Shown: positions 36,490 through 49,700 of the stretch, one piece after another
How positions within the stretch are numbered: the first letter of the stretch is position 1
Layout: each line of letters starts with the position of its first letter
Source: Nomia melanderi
Taxonomy: Eukaryota > Arthropoda > Insecta > Hymenoptera > Halictidae
Length of the DNA stretch: 64,000 nucleotides
Assembly: GCF_051020985.1 (NCBI RefSeq)
Contig: NC_134999.1
Location: 28,181,160-28,245,159, forward strand
Reading direction: 5' to 3'
The notes under the pieces: generated by a model
What the model was told of the DNA's origin: nothing
Seen by the model: only the letters and a program-made list of their open reading frames with translations
Databases searched by the model: none
Translations under genes and position numbers: made by a program

Positions 36490-39400
36490 TACGATGTTTT
36501 GACTGTTGTGGGGTTCATATATGGTTAACAAAAATTAGAGATAATGTACTTTCTTAAAGTAATTAATTGTTAAATATTTAATTTACTTGTTATATTAACT
36601 CAGTATTCTCTATAATTTACTACATACGTATGAATATATCTAAAATAAACATTGATGGAAAGTTATCAAATTGGAGACTGTACGTGAAGTTTGCTTCTAA
36701 TCTAATCCGTATAAAAAATAAATGTAGTTGAAAATATGTTGGGTTTTTCATCATTATTATTACGATACAATATAAACCTATTAGGCTTTTAATAAATAAT
36801 AATACTTTTATTAAATACACAAAGCGCAAATAATACAAACCATAAGACACCGCAAACAAATGAGATAGGAATATATATATGACATACATCAATGTGTATA
36901 TACTTTTCTAACAAAATATTCCTTTTAATCGTGTATATTTAAATTCTTGGTTGTATGCAGTTCTTAGTTTATGAACAGGTTATAATTATAATATAGGAAC
37001 AGCATGTATATGTAATTTAGTATATTATGTACAACGTGATTATACACACTTCACGTAGAAAATGAAAAGAACTTTAAAGACGAATTATCACAGAATATAT
37101 AAGACAACTTTTGGCATAGAATTTATTTGAATATAACAGTCATTTAAAAACAGGAATTTTTGATTATTGAAAAACGAATAGATGGTAAATATTTAATTTT
37201 GCAGGTAGAAACAGAACATTACAGATTTATGGCTAGTAAGCATAAATAATAATGATAATAAATATTATATTAGTCTAATAATATAAAATAATTCTGTCGA
37301 ATAAGATATGTATTGCAAAATGTAATAACTTATTTATGATCCTATTGTTTCTGCTTGGTTTCGAAGAAAACCAATGACTGTTTAGAATTTCGCGGAAGTT
37401 CGAATTGTTAGATTCTTTTTCGGTTGGATGGTAATGAATAGAAAGCGACAGGCAAACGAGCTATGAAAAATGAACAAAACGCTATCGGATGCGTTCGTTA
37501 CGCCACACCTTTCTAAAGTTCCCTTCAATCATTAAAATATTTCCTTAGTAATAACGAGAATTAAACCCTATTGTATAATTTTCACTATCTGTTTCATATT
37601 TATTAGTTATTACAACAAAAATATTAGTTTCCATCTTCAATTTTCACCTGAACCTTGTGAGTTTATTTTAACTGCTCGAACAAACTTTCTCCCGTTACAA
37701 AAAGTTTCATTCAACGAAAGAATAATTGTCATGTTTCTTATAAATTTATTCAAACAATGAAATTATTCACACTCCCATCAGAAATTTAGCTGGTTTTTAG
37801 ATTTTCGTGTCAATATTCGTCAAATATATAAAGGGTCAAAATGAGTGTAATTCGACATTACAAGCTGCATTAATTTATTAACGATAAATGTAACAGAGAT
37901 GCAAGCTAGTACAATTGAATGCATTAAACCTTGTGTCATGTAACACTATTTTGTCCTGTCAATTTAAAACAAAGTCGTGTTGTAGCGTTCTTCGATGGTT
38001 TTTACACAAACAAAGGCTGCTTTATCGAGTTACAAGAGACTAAAAATGAAATGATAAAACTAAAATCCAACAAGATTTTCATTCACTATGAATATTCTTT
38101 AAATAAGTTTAAATCTGTCTAACCTTCTAATGTTACATATTATCTTATTTGATACACTTTATAACTTATTAAATATTCAAATACAAGAGAAGAATTTAAA
38201 TTTGTTTGACAGTATTATGGTTTTCTACTCTTTCCTCAAAATTTCGAACTTCTATCACGCATATGTAAGGATACATTTTGGAGGAATTAAAATAACTAAA
38301 TTAATTAATTTGTACTCTGTGTACAAATTAATTAATAAATCGTTCATATTGCGTGAAAAATGAAAAGCAATTACTTTTATTCAAAAGATATTCCTTCGTG
38401 CTTTAAAACCATCCTTCACTTTTAAGCGGAAAAAATTGTTCATAAACGGAAAGTCTCATTTTCATAAATGACTCATTCATCGGTTTATTGTTGCATATCG
38501 TTTTGACTTTCATTTTCAGATTAAATGACACTATCACTAACATTATATCAGCAGCAATGACAATTTATACGCGTAACTGAAAGTAGAGTTATCGACACTT
38601 ATATTCTGGAAAATAATAGAAAGCCAGAATATATTTCGATTTCGGTATTTGTGAAAGCTGCTGAAAGAAATTTTTTCGAACTGCTAATATCCTGAAAAAT
38701 ATCGGCTGTCTGATTCACATCACAGAACTAACAGGCTTTAACGATTTATTTTGTACTCCTTATGCCTCTAATAATCGATATTAATCGATTCGACTTTACA
38801 TGAATACTATGTATAAAAGAAGTAACGACTGTTCCTGTTTCTAAATATCGAAAAAGAATTAGATGATGTTCTTTTGAATAATAAAGAAAATATTTTATTA
38901 AATTTGTACACGTTGTTTGATCAAATGTTTGAATATTTGCTTGAAACCATCTTTCTTCAGTGTTATGTAATGTGCAATTGATTGCCCAAAGTTTATACGA
39001 TTATTATGCCGCAGAATTGGTGGTTGACTACGAAGAAATTAGTATCTGGATTGGTTAATATTTTTCTCGAGGTGAAAAACGATGTTACTTCCAAGAAACC
39101 TTTCAGGACTATTCCGACAAAATTAAAGGATTGGTTCCGAGAACCAATCGCGCGATCCATTAGGGGTATTTCGCATGGGTCGCGGTTTATGACAGTATTG
39201 TCCAGCGACTCATTGACGGGGCAATAAATTGTAAGGCTATAACTTCCGCAATTGACACTCTAATCGTAAAATTACAATATCGTATCGATAATGATTGTTA
39301 TCGCTTTGGAAATATTTTGTTATATTGTTTAAATAAATATAAATAAATATAAAAATATTTTCTTGAATGATCCTGCATTAGAGGATATAATATTTCTCTG

Positions 39401-42000
39401 AACAACTGTTGTTAGAATTGATATTTAAATATTTGAAGAAATCTAAAGTGTAAAAACATTATCATGTAATAGTCTTATCTCCATTACGCAATTTTTGCAT
39501 GGCAATTTGTTCTTTAATTGTTATAATTTAAAAGACATTTAATGTAATTTTTACTGTTTTGTCAGGCACGGCTGACATTCGAGCTTATTTGTGAAAAATT
39601 CGATTTTATTTTTTAAAATTAAGTTTCAAAGAGATTGATAGAAAGACTCTTTTTAAATTTTTATTCAATAATAATCTATGTGAATTACGAAATGTTGGAA
39701 TACAGTAAAAAGAATAAGATTTGTTGGACAATATTATTACACTTAAAAATCAATTTAGATAACTGAATATTATTAATTTTTATTAGTTTACTGTGTATAG
39801 TGAATAACCTGATTTTTTAAATAAAATTTAATTTTGTCTGTCAAGATAGGTGTTTCGGTTCTTGTTATTTGCTTAAGAGTGGGCTACTGATCTTTATTCG
39901 TTTATAGAATTTCTGTATTACCTTACCATAAAGAATCTTTTAATTAGTGAAATAAATTTGTCCTTTATTCTGATTTTTATAAAATAATTTATGATCTGCA
40001 TAAAGATTCGTAGTTTACTTATGATTGTATATAGATACATAGAAATTACCGCAAAAAGATTATCGTTTGTAAATAAATATCAACAAAAATATACATATAT
40101 TATAAAAGAGGAATTACACATCAGAAAGAAATACCTCAGACTATTAATTGTAAAAGACTCTTTTGCATTTGTAAAAGCATCATACAAATGTAATTACATT
40201 CAATCAATTTCAATATCTATATAAATACACTTCGAACATGTTTTTCAAACGCACATTAGGGTGTGGATTGCGATAATTGCAATATGAGATGCCATCAGAT
40301 GTTTATATGTCACATACCATTCTAAAGTGCTTCAAAATGCAAACAAAGGAGAAACCTTGTTATTCCTTACATACCTACACGTATACTGTATTTATTTATA
40401 TGTACAACGTTTTCATGAATTTTACACATTCATTTTCAAAAACTTCTTAAATTAAGTTTTTGTTTGAATGTGTAACAATAAATCAAGTATGACAGTATAT
40501 ATTTTTTTAGCAGTAATATCAAGACATTGTAAAAGATTATAATGACTTTTCAGGAGAAATGTAGACGATACTTGTACTATACAATATAAAAATGGGTGAA
40601 GTTATTGAGATGTGATGCCAACACTGATTAGAATGATTTCTGTATACGTTGTGAGTCGAGATAAGTCGGGGAGAGATGGCTCACTTTTTTAAAAAGCACT
40701 AATACGTCATAAATATCGTTGATACCTACGAAACAATAACATATATGTGTGAAAACAGATATACCTATATAAGAATAATAGTTAAATAAATCTCTGTATG
40801 TACAAGATTCAGTATACCATTCAACAAAATTGAAGATATTTGATAATTTTAATTAGATCGGACCATCTCACCCGAAATTACCCTATAAATCAATATTTTG
40901 AACAATTTTTTTTTATGCATATGTATAACCAGTGAGCTCACTTATGTTTTCTAATTATGAAAAGCTGTCGGTAATACTACAATGAATTTTGTATCCGTGA
41001 CAACGTACATCTATACTGTTGTTCAATCATGTTACTTATGAATTAAAGCACCTAGTGTTTACACCCCCACCCCGAAAAGACAGCCTCACCAATACTATCC
41101 TCAGCTATCTAAATAAAATTCATTTCTTTACATTTAAGAAACTGATTTTAGGTAAGACACCCTATAGATACTGAAGCTACATCTAACAACACTTTTAGCT
41201 GCCAGAATTAGCAAAAGAACAAGTTATATATATAAGTGAAAGTTGTTCAAAATATTAATTTCTACAACATATTAAAAAATCATATGAATCAATGAAGACA
41301 TAGATTCTTGACAGGTTCACCTAAAAATAATGTAAACCTTCAAAAACGATTATGCTAATTTATTTTAATATCATTATGTAAGGTATGTAATTTCTTATTG
41401 AAATTATAAACAACAGAGAATTTAATAACAGTCACTGAAGGAAACATCATCTATTATATAAATAATATACAACTACAATAATTCAATTCATTATTGAGTT
41501 TGATCATTTGTGCATAGAACTATTTCAGATTGTTTTTACATTTCACATAGACATTCCAGAAATATCAGTACCCGGTAGATAAATCTATTATTGAAAATAT
41601 ATAACATTTCTTGCAAACACTTCACGTTTCTAGATACTTTCGGTCTCCATTTTCATTTTACAACTAAGGGAATGATTTTCCCAAAACTAATTTTACATAT
41701 ACTTGGACATGAGAATTGTTAAGTTCTTACAATTCCGTTGAAAAATTCGCAATGCTTCAATAACACATTTTGGCAGCTTTGATCGTACTTGGAAGAAAAC
41801 AGTTTCACGAACTGCTAAAAGTTTAATTAATATTATTCATGGTCATTCGATGCGAGAAGCATTAATATTTTGTGCAATTGTTTAATTCACAATTTTACTC
41901 TTATCTAATAAAAATTAGACGCAATATGTAAGAAGTATAATATTTTCTACTATTTTACTTAACAAAACAATATTTAACAGATCAGAACTTTGCGCCAATA
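36490..42000. other. A+T-rich DNA downstream of PC
   Basis: No coding exon or RNA gene is recognised. A region at 38980-39240 is somewhat less A+T-rich and holds an 81-codon open frame of no recognisable family. The right part may include distal PC 3' UTR. Confidence 0.45.
38300..38336. repeat. Perfect 16-bp inverted repeat with a 5-nt loop
   Basis: ATTAATTAATTTGTAC is followed by TCTGT and then the exact reverse complement. It is A+T-rich apart from GTAC at the loop base. It could form a hairpin or cruciform. No gene context suggests a function. Confidence 0.8.
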
Positions 42001-43482
42001 TTTATTTATACGTACCGCGACAAATTATATAAAATTCATATTCAAGGATATGTAAACTATATTGTACGTAACACCGGAAAACCTTTTCGTGCTGTAAGCA
42101 TAATTTCAAAACGGAATTTAAATTTAATAAACACTTATCGTATTTCCAGAAATCATATTAAAATTATGATACTCAATATCTCCGAAAAAATATTTCCCAA
42201 GAATTTCATAACATTCACGTACATAATTAATTGGTATGTGAAAAATAGAGGCACAAAATTTCAAACTGATATTGCATTTAATTTTTTAAAATAAAACTTT
42301 TCAATTACTAATAATAATTCGACAATTTCATTAAAAAATGAACTGTTAATCATGCGAAAAATGTTTCGACCAGTAATTCGATAATGCAGTTTTGTTACAA
42401 AACAGTGAAATAAAATAATTATTTACACGGTTTCGAGGTACAGTAACATTAACAATGAATTAAAAATAATAATTTTCAATTCTCGATTATTCACCTCTTG
42501 ACACTCGCTTCCCGATTTCTTAAAGTCGTAGGCCTATATCTACTACAGTTTAGTTATCACCAAACATGAACACATTAGCCGGTTGAATGATCATCTTCAA
42601 TTTTTCATAAAAAATAATTGATATATTTGCAACATTAAATTAAGTACTAGTAAATGATTGACGCAAAGCAGTGACTACAGAGAATGAATAAAATCAATTA
42701 AGATAAGAAGAATGCGACATAACGGTGTCACAGAAACCGTTTTAGCAAGTAATGCATCTACAGTGCGATGAAAATTTTAAAAGAATATTCATTGCTACTG
42801 TTTTAATTAATGTTGCAAATCGAATTCTTATGTGCAATGTTCTTCCACATTTTTAAATCCTTCTACTGATTTACGAGGTAGTAAATTAATTCCTAACTTT
42901 CATAAAATCATTCACAATTTACTGTATCATACTTTCTTTTTAATGCTGCAGACAATATTACTTCACCTTTTTGAAAAATAACAGATGTATTAAAATAAAA
43001 TTTTATATGGACAAGGACATAGAATAAAAATGTATTTTAAAAATTCAAATACGTTCCTTATATATATATATATAAAAGTTCATGAAATTTCAACCTCTGG
43101 TTAAAACTAGAATATGTACAATATCTATTTTCTACAATTTCTTAGACGAGTAAGACTTATCCGTAGACTGCTGATTTTTATGCGAATTTCTGTCTATACC
43201 TATTCTACAAAAATTATGATCAGTGACACATTTTGTTCGGCAGTAGAAAGATCGTACCAAAAATGAAATAAAAATTTCATTATTATATATTAATATACAC
43301 ATTCCCTCATGTATTACGAATTTGTATATGCAATGGATGCACGGAAATCCGCAGTCTACTTATCTGTATACAAATAGTAACGACATTCAGCAACTATCAA
43401 TTAAACGAAACGTACTCTTGTCTTAAGAATGTATACAACGACATGATTTCACAGTCATTCCAGTCTCAGTGGATATGGAACT
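42001..43482 (-). other. Probable PC 3' UTR and downstream DNA
   Basis: This is A+T-rich sequence directly after the stop codon with no open frame of note. I found no AATAAA on the minus strand close to the stop. The first clear one I see is at 42001-42006 (TTTATT on the plus strand). ATTAAA variants occur nearer, for example around 42938. The true cleavage site, and so the length of the UTR, cannot be decided from sequence alone. Confidence 0.35.
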
Positions 43483-43731
43483 CTATTCGAATGTCAGAAC
43501 TAGATCTTCTCCCTCTAATCTCATTCCCTGAGAGATGTCGAGAGTCTTAATCTTTCCAGCTTTCGGCGCCTGCACCACCATTTCCATTTTCATGGCCGAC
43601 AAGACGATCAACGGTGCTCCTTTCTCAACCGTATCGCCAACTTTTACCCTGATGTCAATCACTGTGCCAGGCATCGGTGCTCCAACCTGGTTTTTGTCTC
43701 CTTTGGCAGCTTTTGGATGAACATGAAGTTC
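43483..43731 (-). CDS. PC: PC exon L (last): biotin carboxyl carrier domain and stop
   Basis: The acceptor is GTTAG. The exon encodes residues 1071-1152, beginning ELHVHPKAAKGDKNQVGAPM, followed by a TAG stop at 43485-43483. The SAMKMEM motif places the biotinyl Lys at residue 1118 (codon 43590-43588), 34 residues before the C-terminus, as usual for biotin enzymes. GAPMPGTVIDIRV and the paired Gly turns (VGDTV and EGEDL) fit the lipoyl/biotinyl-type beta barrel. Holocarboxylase synthetase would attach the biotin. The domain is complete. Confidence 0.98.
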   Translation of the reverse strand, partial: ELHVHPKAAKGDKNQVGAPMPGTVIDIRVKVGDTVEKGAPLIVLSAMKMEMVVQAPKAGKIKTLDISQGMRLEGEDLVLTFE

Positions 43732-46700
43732 CTAACAAAGAATAATGTTTTTTTTTTAATTACAAACTCCTTCGTGAGACAATTTCTTTTTGTTTATATT
43801 ATAATAAACGGATGGGCGATTTTTACATTAACCCTTTACGAATGAGAATTTTTTTTAACTTATGAAACGTGTTCATAGAAAAACTGAGTTATATGTCAAA
43901 GTCTTAAACACTAAAAAAGAGAAGTCACATATATATCTTTTGTCATCTAAAGAATTAAATGATTCACTCGCTACTTTCAAATTTAAATATCCAAACTCTG
44001 AAAAATGATGTATTATATTATGATGTTAATAGAATATTATGTTCATGTTCTGAGTTCATCTGCTTCGAACAGTGCTAAAGGAAACGTGTAATAAAAGCAG
44101 TTTTCCAATCATTCAATATCATGAATAGAAACGATCATTCTCATTAATTTGCAAAAAAATTGTAAAATTAGAAAATTGAAAAAATTGAAACAATTTTGAA
44201 AATCATGACTTTACCTTTACAGCTTCCTTATCCCTGATAAATACAGATCTGAGTTGTCCATTCATTTCGAAGAACACTTCGCGTTCTCCATTCGGCGTGA
44301 GATCTTCTGCAACGGCTAGAGTCTTGAAAGCCAAAGTTTTGCCCTTTTCAATAGTGACATCGAACTCTTCTCCGACCTTTGGGCCTGTTAAGAAAATTCT
44401 AGTTTCCAGTTTGTCTACTGGTCCATACTGTTCTCTGAACGTTAAGAAATCGTTCGTCACTTCAGGATAGAGAGCCGCTGACATGACATCTTTGTTTGAA
44501 ATGTGTGGATGAGATTCTTGCAACTTAGCCTTCAATGCGCCGAAGTCTAACGCAGGCAAACTTTCTCCGGGCCTGCCCTTGATTCGTGGCATGTCCTTCA
44601 ATATTTTTGACCTGTAAGGAACATAATGTTGATAGCGAAAGCTAGGAGTCCTAGCATAAAATCAGTAAGAAAAGTACACAGAAAGATTCTAATATCAAAT
44701 TATAATAATTACAAATTCTATTATAAGTAAATATGATCTGAAAGTTTTAAATATGATCGTTCATATTAATTTAATATGATTAATATGTAATCCTTATAAA
44801 AATTATAACAATAGATTTTTTTTATTACTTCAAATACTCATTATATTATTCAAGTGAAAGTGTTTATTTTTAAAATCATTTCGAATATTTAACACTTTCA
44901 AAGTATCTTTTTTTGACAATATAATTTAAAGATGAGGACATCTAATGTTGTTATCATCTCAACTCTCGATTAATTACACTTGTGTTACTGCAAATATATT
45001 TCTTTGCTCAAATAAGTTAGACTGATTCAGTTGAGACTACGTAAACACGTAGAGCAAGAAATATTGGTTAAAAACAATTGACTACCGCGTTACATGGAGA
45101 CGATGTAACTGTGAAACAACATAAATTGGGAACACGTAATTCGACGCTCCACTGTATTTAATTTGAATTCACAAGAATTGAGTAATATTTGTACTCGTTA
45201 AATTCCCTTTAAAATCTTCACCGCAAGTGTGACACGTTGTTATGAGGCAAGGGGTTAATATTTATATAAGCTTAAGTTACCTAAGTGGTTCAGGGAATCC
45301 TCCATAAGGCTCGCCAATCGCACCCTGGAAGAACTCGACCACTGATTTAGGGAATGACAGTTCTTCGGCTTTGTTTCTGACGTCATCAGCCGTGAGCTTA
45401 TTTTGTACCATAAATTGGGCAAGATCGCCGACAACTTTCGAACTCGGTGTGACCTTAATAATGTCACCGAGCAACAAATTGGCTTCCCTATAAGCCTTCT
45501 TAACATCTTCGAAGAATTCTCCCAATCCAAGGGAATAGGCTTGGAATTGTAAATTCGTGTACTGGCCACCAGGAATCTCATTCAAATAGACGTCTGCATT
45601 TCCGGATTTCATAGTGGTCGTACACTCGAACGGCGCGTATAATGTTCTCGTTTGTTCCCAGTAAGCGGAGTATTCCGAAACGTCACGGAGGTCAAGATTA
45701 GTATCGTTCGGCGTACCTGCAAAAAAGGGAAGCACAATGCTTACAGTTGGAGTATGTACTAAAATAGAACACTTATTTGGATACTGTTTACAACAATTAT
45801 TTGAAGTTTAAGAAAGATTATCAATATTTTAATAATTGTAATTACTTAAACTGTAAACGAAGTTATCAATATTTTCATAATTATAAGTATTTAAAATATT
45901 TAAAATGTTATGAATATTTTAAAAATTATAATTATTTAAAATATAGAAAAATTAGGATAAAAAATCTACTTCTTAAGAGTGTTTGGAGATAAATTTCATT
46001 TCACTAAATTAACTCTTTGCTCTATACCGAAACGTGATACAGATAATGTGAGATATATAAGACAATTTACTTTCGTTTATATCGTCGCAAAAATTTTCTA
46101 TTGTTTGCAGTAACTATTGAGGATAGGTATAAGCTAAAAAATCTCTAACTCATATAGACCATCGTAATATTATATAACTTTATCATTGTGTATTTTTTAG
46201 TAATAAAAAAATAAGAAAATAGAGATAAAATGTTGATAATAATTCCTATAACAACTTTGGTTCACAATTATAACCAGAATAAACAAAAATAGACCAAAAA
46301 TAATAACTAGAATAATAACTTGATTTTTCTACCGGAAAGTTCTTTTTTTCGAATTAAAAAAAAATAATACATTTTCAATACATTTATTAATATTTAATAT
46401 TGAAATTTGTATTGAATTAATATTAATTTATATTGAATAATATAATTTCCATCGTAAACCTTTTAACTACTATACATCACTATAGTGGCTTCCGTGTATA
46501 ACATCCTTTTGAACGGTGCGCCACTATAGCAGCTCAATTCGTTCTCTGTCATCGATAACTGTGCACATTATAGTATAATCTAACGTAATTATACAGTGAA
46601 AAATTCTATCAGTCATAAATCGCAGTGCTGTATTTATGATACGCAAACCGTGTCAAACCTTGCTGTACAGAGGTATAGCCTTGAGGTTAGTCCCGCCGTA

Positions 46701-49700
46701 GCTAAAAGGTTAATGACCTCTTCCCAGCGTGATGGTAACTCGTAGATTCCATTTCTATAGAACTGTGCGTCTTTGAAAACTTGAAATGACATTATCGAAC
46801 AGAACTTTCCAGTAAACCTAATTATAATCATATACAAGCGAAGAATAGGTAAAGTCGATGGAAAAAGAACTCACCACTAAGTGCCGCAACTATAGCACCC
46901 ATGGAAGGTTGACTGGTCATTCCGGACATACTGTCAACGGCAACATCGACAACATCGGCTCCGCTTTCCGCGCAGGCTAACATGGATGCTACCCCAGCTC
47001 CAGCAGTGTCGTGCGTGTGAATGTGTAATGGTACGTCGGGATGTTTCTGCCTGATCGCGTCGATTAGCATTCTCGCTGCTTTCGGTTTCAGTAATCCTGC
47101 CATATCCTTGATCGCCAGGACATGAGTGCCGGCTTTTACCAACTGATCCGCTAAGTTAGTGTAATACTTCAGGTCGTATTTCTTCTTGTTCGGATCGCTC
47201 ACATCTCCAGTGTACGAGATAGCAGCTTCGACGATTCCACCGGCCTTGCCAGCTGCTTCCATACCTAGAGAATTTCATTTTGTTTTATACGAGTGAATTG
47301 ATTAATGACTGCCTTTTAATTTTACGTTGATTCATGTTTCTCGGCATTATCTGTCGTAACTCGACGTTGCCTAATCTATGACCGATACCAAGAAAATACT
47401 ATTTAAGATGTTTTGTTTTTTTTTTTTAATTGAATGAAGTTGAAACTATTAGTTTGACTTTTTGGAAATTAATCAAAATAACGCTAAGTAAAAAGATATT
47501 AGAACAATGATAACTAACTCTTTATTCGTAGTACCTCCTAGAACTTACATGGATATTATATATTTTTCATACAAAATACAATACGTACTGTTTTTCATCA
47601 ACTATTCTCTGAGATATCGTGTTCAACGTATTTTCATGAAAAAAATAAGACTAACAAGGAAAGGCATCGAACCCGTAAATTCAAAAAATTATAAAACTTT
47701 GTGTGTAAGTATAATGACTCAAGCTTAATACATTTTTTCGTGCCAAATTTCACTTTGAAGAAGTGAAACCATTCCTTGATGAAAATGCGAATTATTCTTT
47801 CCGATGGATTACCTTGAGAATGGGAAGAGATAATGAAAAAAGTTCAAACGAAAGATACACTATTCTTTCATGTCTATAAAATTGCAAAATAACATTTTCC
47901 AAATGTTCAAATTTTTCAAAATTCCCTCGCCACCATACCTTTTAGAAAAATTTTATTTTGCAATTTTATAGACACGAAAGAGCAATATATTTCTTGTTTA
48001 AATTGTTTTTCGCTATCTCGTATCGTTCTCAAAATAATCCACGAGAAAGAAAAATTTGCATTTTCTTCAAGGGGTGGCTTCGCCCTTTCAATTGCAATAT
48101 ATACGACTTGACTTACTCTACTTAGACACAAAGTTTCATAAGTTTTTGAATTTCCGGGTTCGATACCTTCCTTGTAAGCTAGCAGACCAATGCAATTTAG
48201 AAGAAAGTTCATTTCTAGAATCTCGAATATCCAAGTTACTCACCGATAAGCAAGTTCGGTAGATAGTTCAGCGAATCGAATACTCTGAAGACGTCCATTC
48301 CAGTCTGTACAGCCAGTTCGCAGAATTTATAGACAACATTGTCAGGATAGTTAGTGTAACCTACAGCATTAGCACCTCTGAGAAGCATTTGGAAGGGGAT
48401 GTTCGGTATGGCTTTCCTCATATCTTCCAACCGCTCCCATGGACACTCGTGGAGGAACCTAAGAGCGACATCAAAGGTAGCGCCACCCCAATTTTCCAAG
48501 GAATAAAGAGTGTTAAATTTCTGAGCGACGAAAGGCGAAATCATTAGAAGATCGTGCGATCTCACGCGAGTAGCTAGCAGGGACTGATGAGCGTCACGGA
48601 AAGTGGTGTCCATCAACAGCAATCCTTTGTGTTGCCTGATGGCCTTCGCGAACGCTTCCGGCCCCTTTTCCTTGTAGATTTGACGGAAACCTTTCGGTGG
48701 TTCTTTAACATCTGAAAAATTAGTAGAAACTTGTTGAATAACGCGTATCTTTGGAAGTCGGTATAAGCTTCTACGTGCAGTTGTTAGTAAGCTGAAATTA
48801 CTTTAGACAAGAGAGATTAATCGAGAAATGAAAGCATCCTGAAGTTACTTTGAAATGATTTCTTTTGTTATTTACAGATAATTTGATTGTTAATAAGCAC
48901 CTACAACCAAGAGTAGGGATTATGATTGAAGCGTTTCTGTCGGGTTGTATTACCTACCATCACAAAATCTTTGCTTCTAATTAATTTCTATGTCTAAATT
49001 AAATTAATAAGAAGTTTAAAACACAGTAAAGGTGAAAATATTTGTATATTTAAAGCTACGAGACTTTGTTATCTCGTTTTTTATTTATTGTATCCAGTTT
49101 AATGTATAAAAGAATTGTTTCATAATTAAATGTTATAATTTGTTATTATCGACCTAATTCTATTTGCTGTAGCAAGTATTATTCTGATGTTGGATCTTCC
49201 ATTTTATTGAATAAATTAAATACGAATTTCAATATTCTTTTATTTCATTATTCACTTTTATTAAAAATCATTTTACGTACGGAGATTTGTCAAAAACATG
49301 TTCATTTTTTTGCTTCCCAATTCGCAGTTTGTATTTATATTATTCTGAGCGAATTGTATGAATGATATCCCCGAATTTTTGTTAAAAAGAGCTTGAGCTT
49401 TGTTCCCAACAATTTGAGAACTCTATAGCCCGATGAAGTATGAATGTAAAAGTATCTGTGCATGTTGTATCAATGTTTGTGTTCGTTTCTGCGTGCAAAA
49501 TGTAAAATAATTAATCTTATACTTTGACATATGTTTAGTTACAGCATCTAGACTATTATAATAGTTACTAAACCAAAAAACTCTTTTGTATAAACAATGA
49601 TAATTAATTACAAGCACATTAATAAATTATGAAAGTAATATTATGCAAATGATTGAAAAATATTCTGTAATATGTACAAACAGACATTCCACATTTAACA

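Noticed and set aside
38982..39227. An 81-codon plus-strand frame with fairly balanced composition
   Set aside because: It begins at TTG, has no recognisable family, and I could not define flanking splice sites or continuation exons.
48140..48181. Possible tRNA gene or tRNA-derived SINE from GGTTCGATACC
   Set aside because: The T-stem pairs poorly and no convincing A box or acceptor stem was found. I kept it only as a B-box-like motif in a repeat.
47916..48212. 98-codon minus-strand frame in the PC intron between exons H and I
   Set aside because: It spans one arm of the palindromic repeat. The other arm does not keep the same frame, so it is not a conserved protein.
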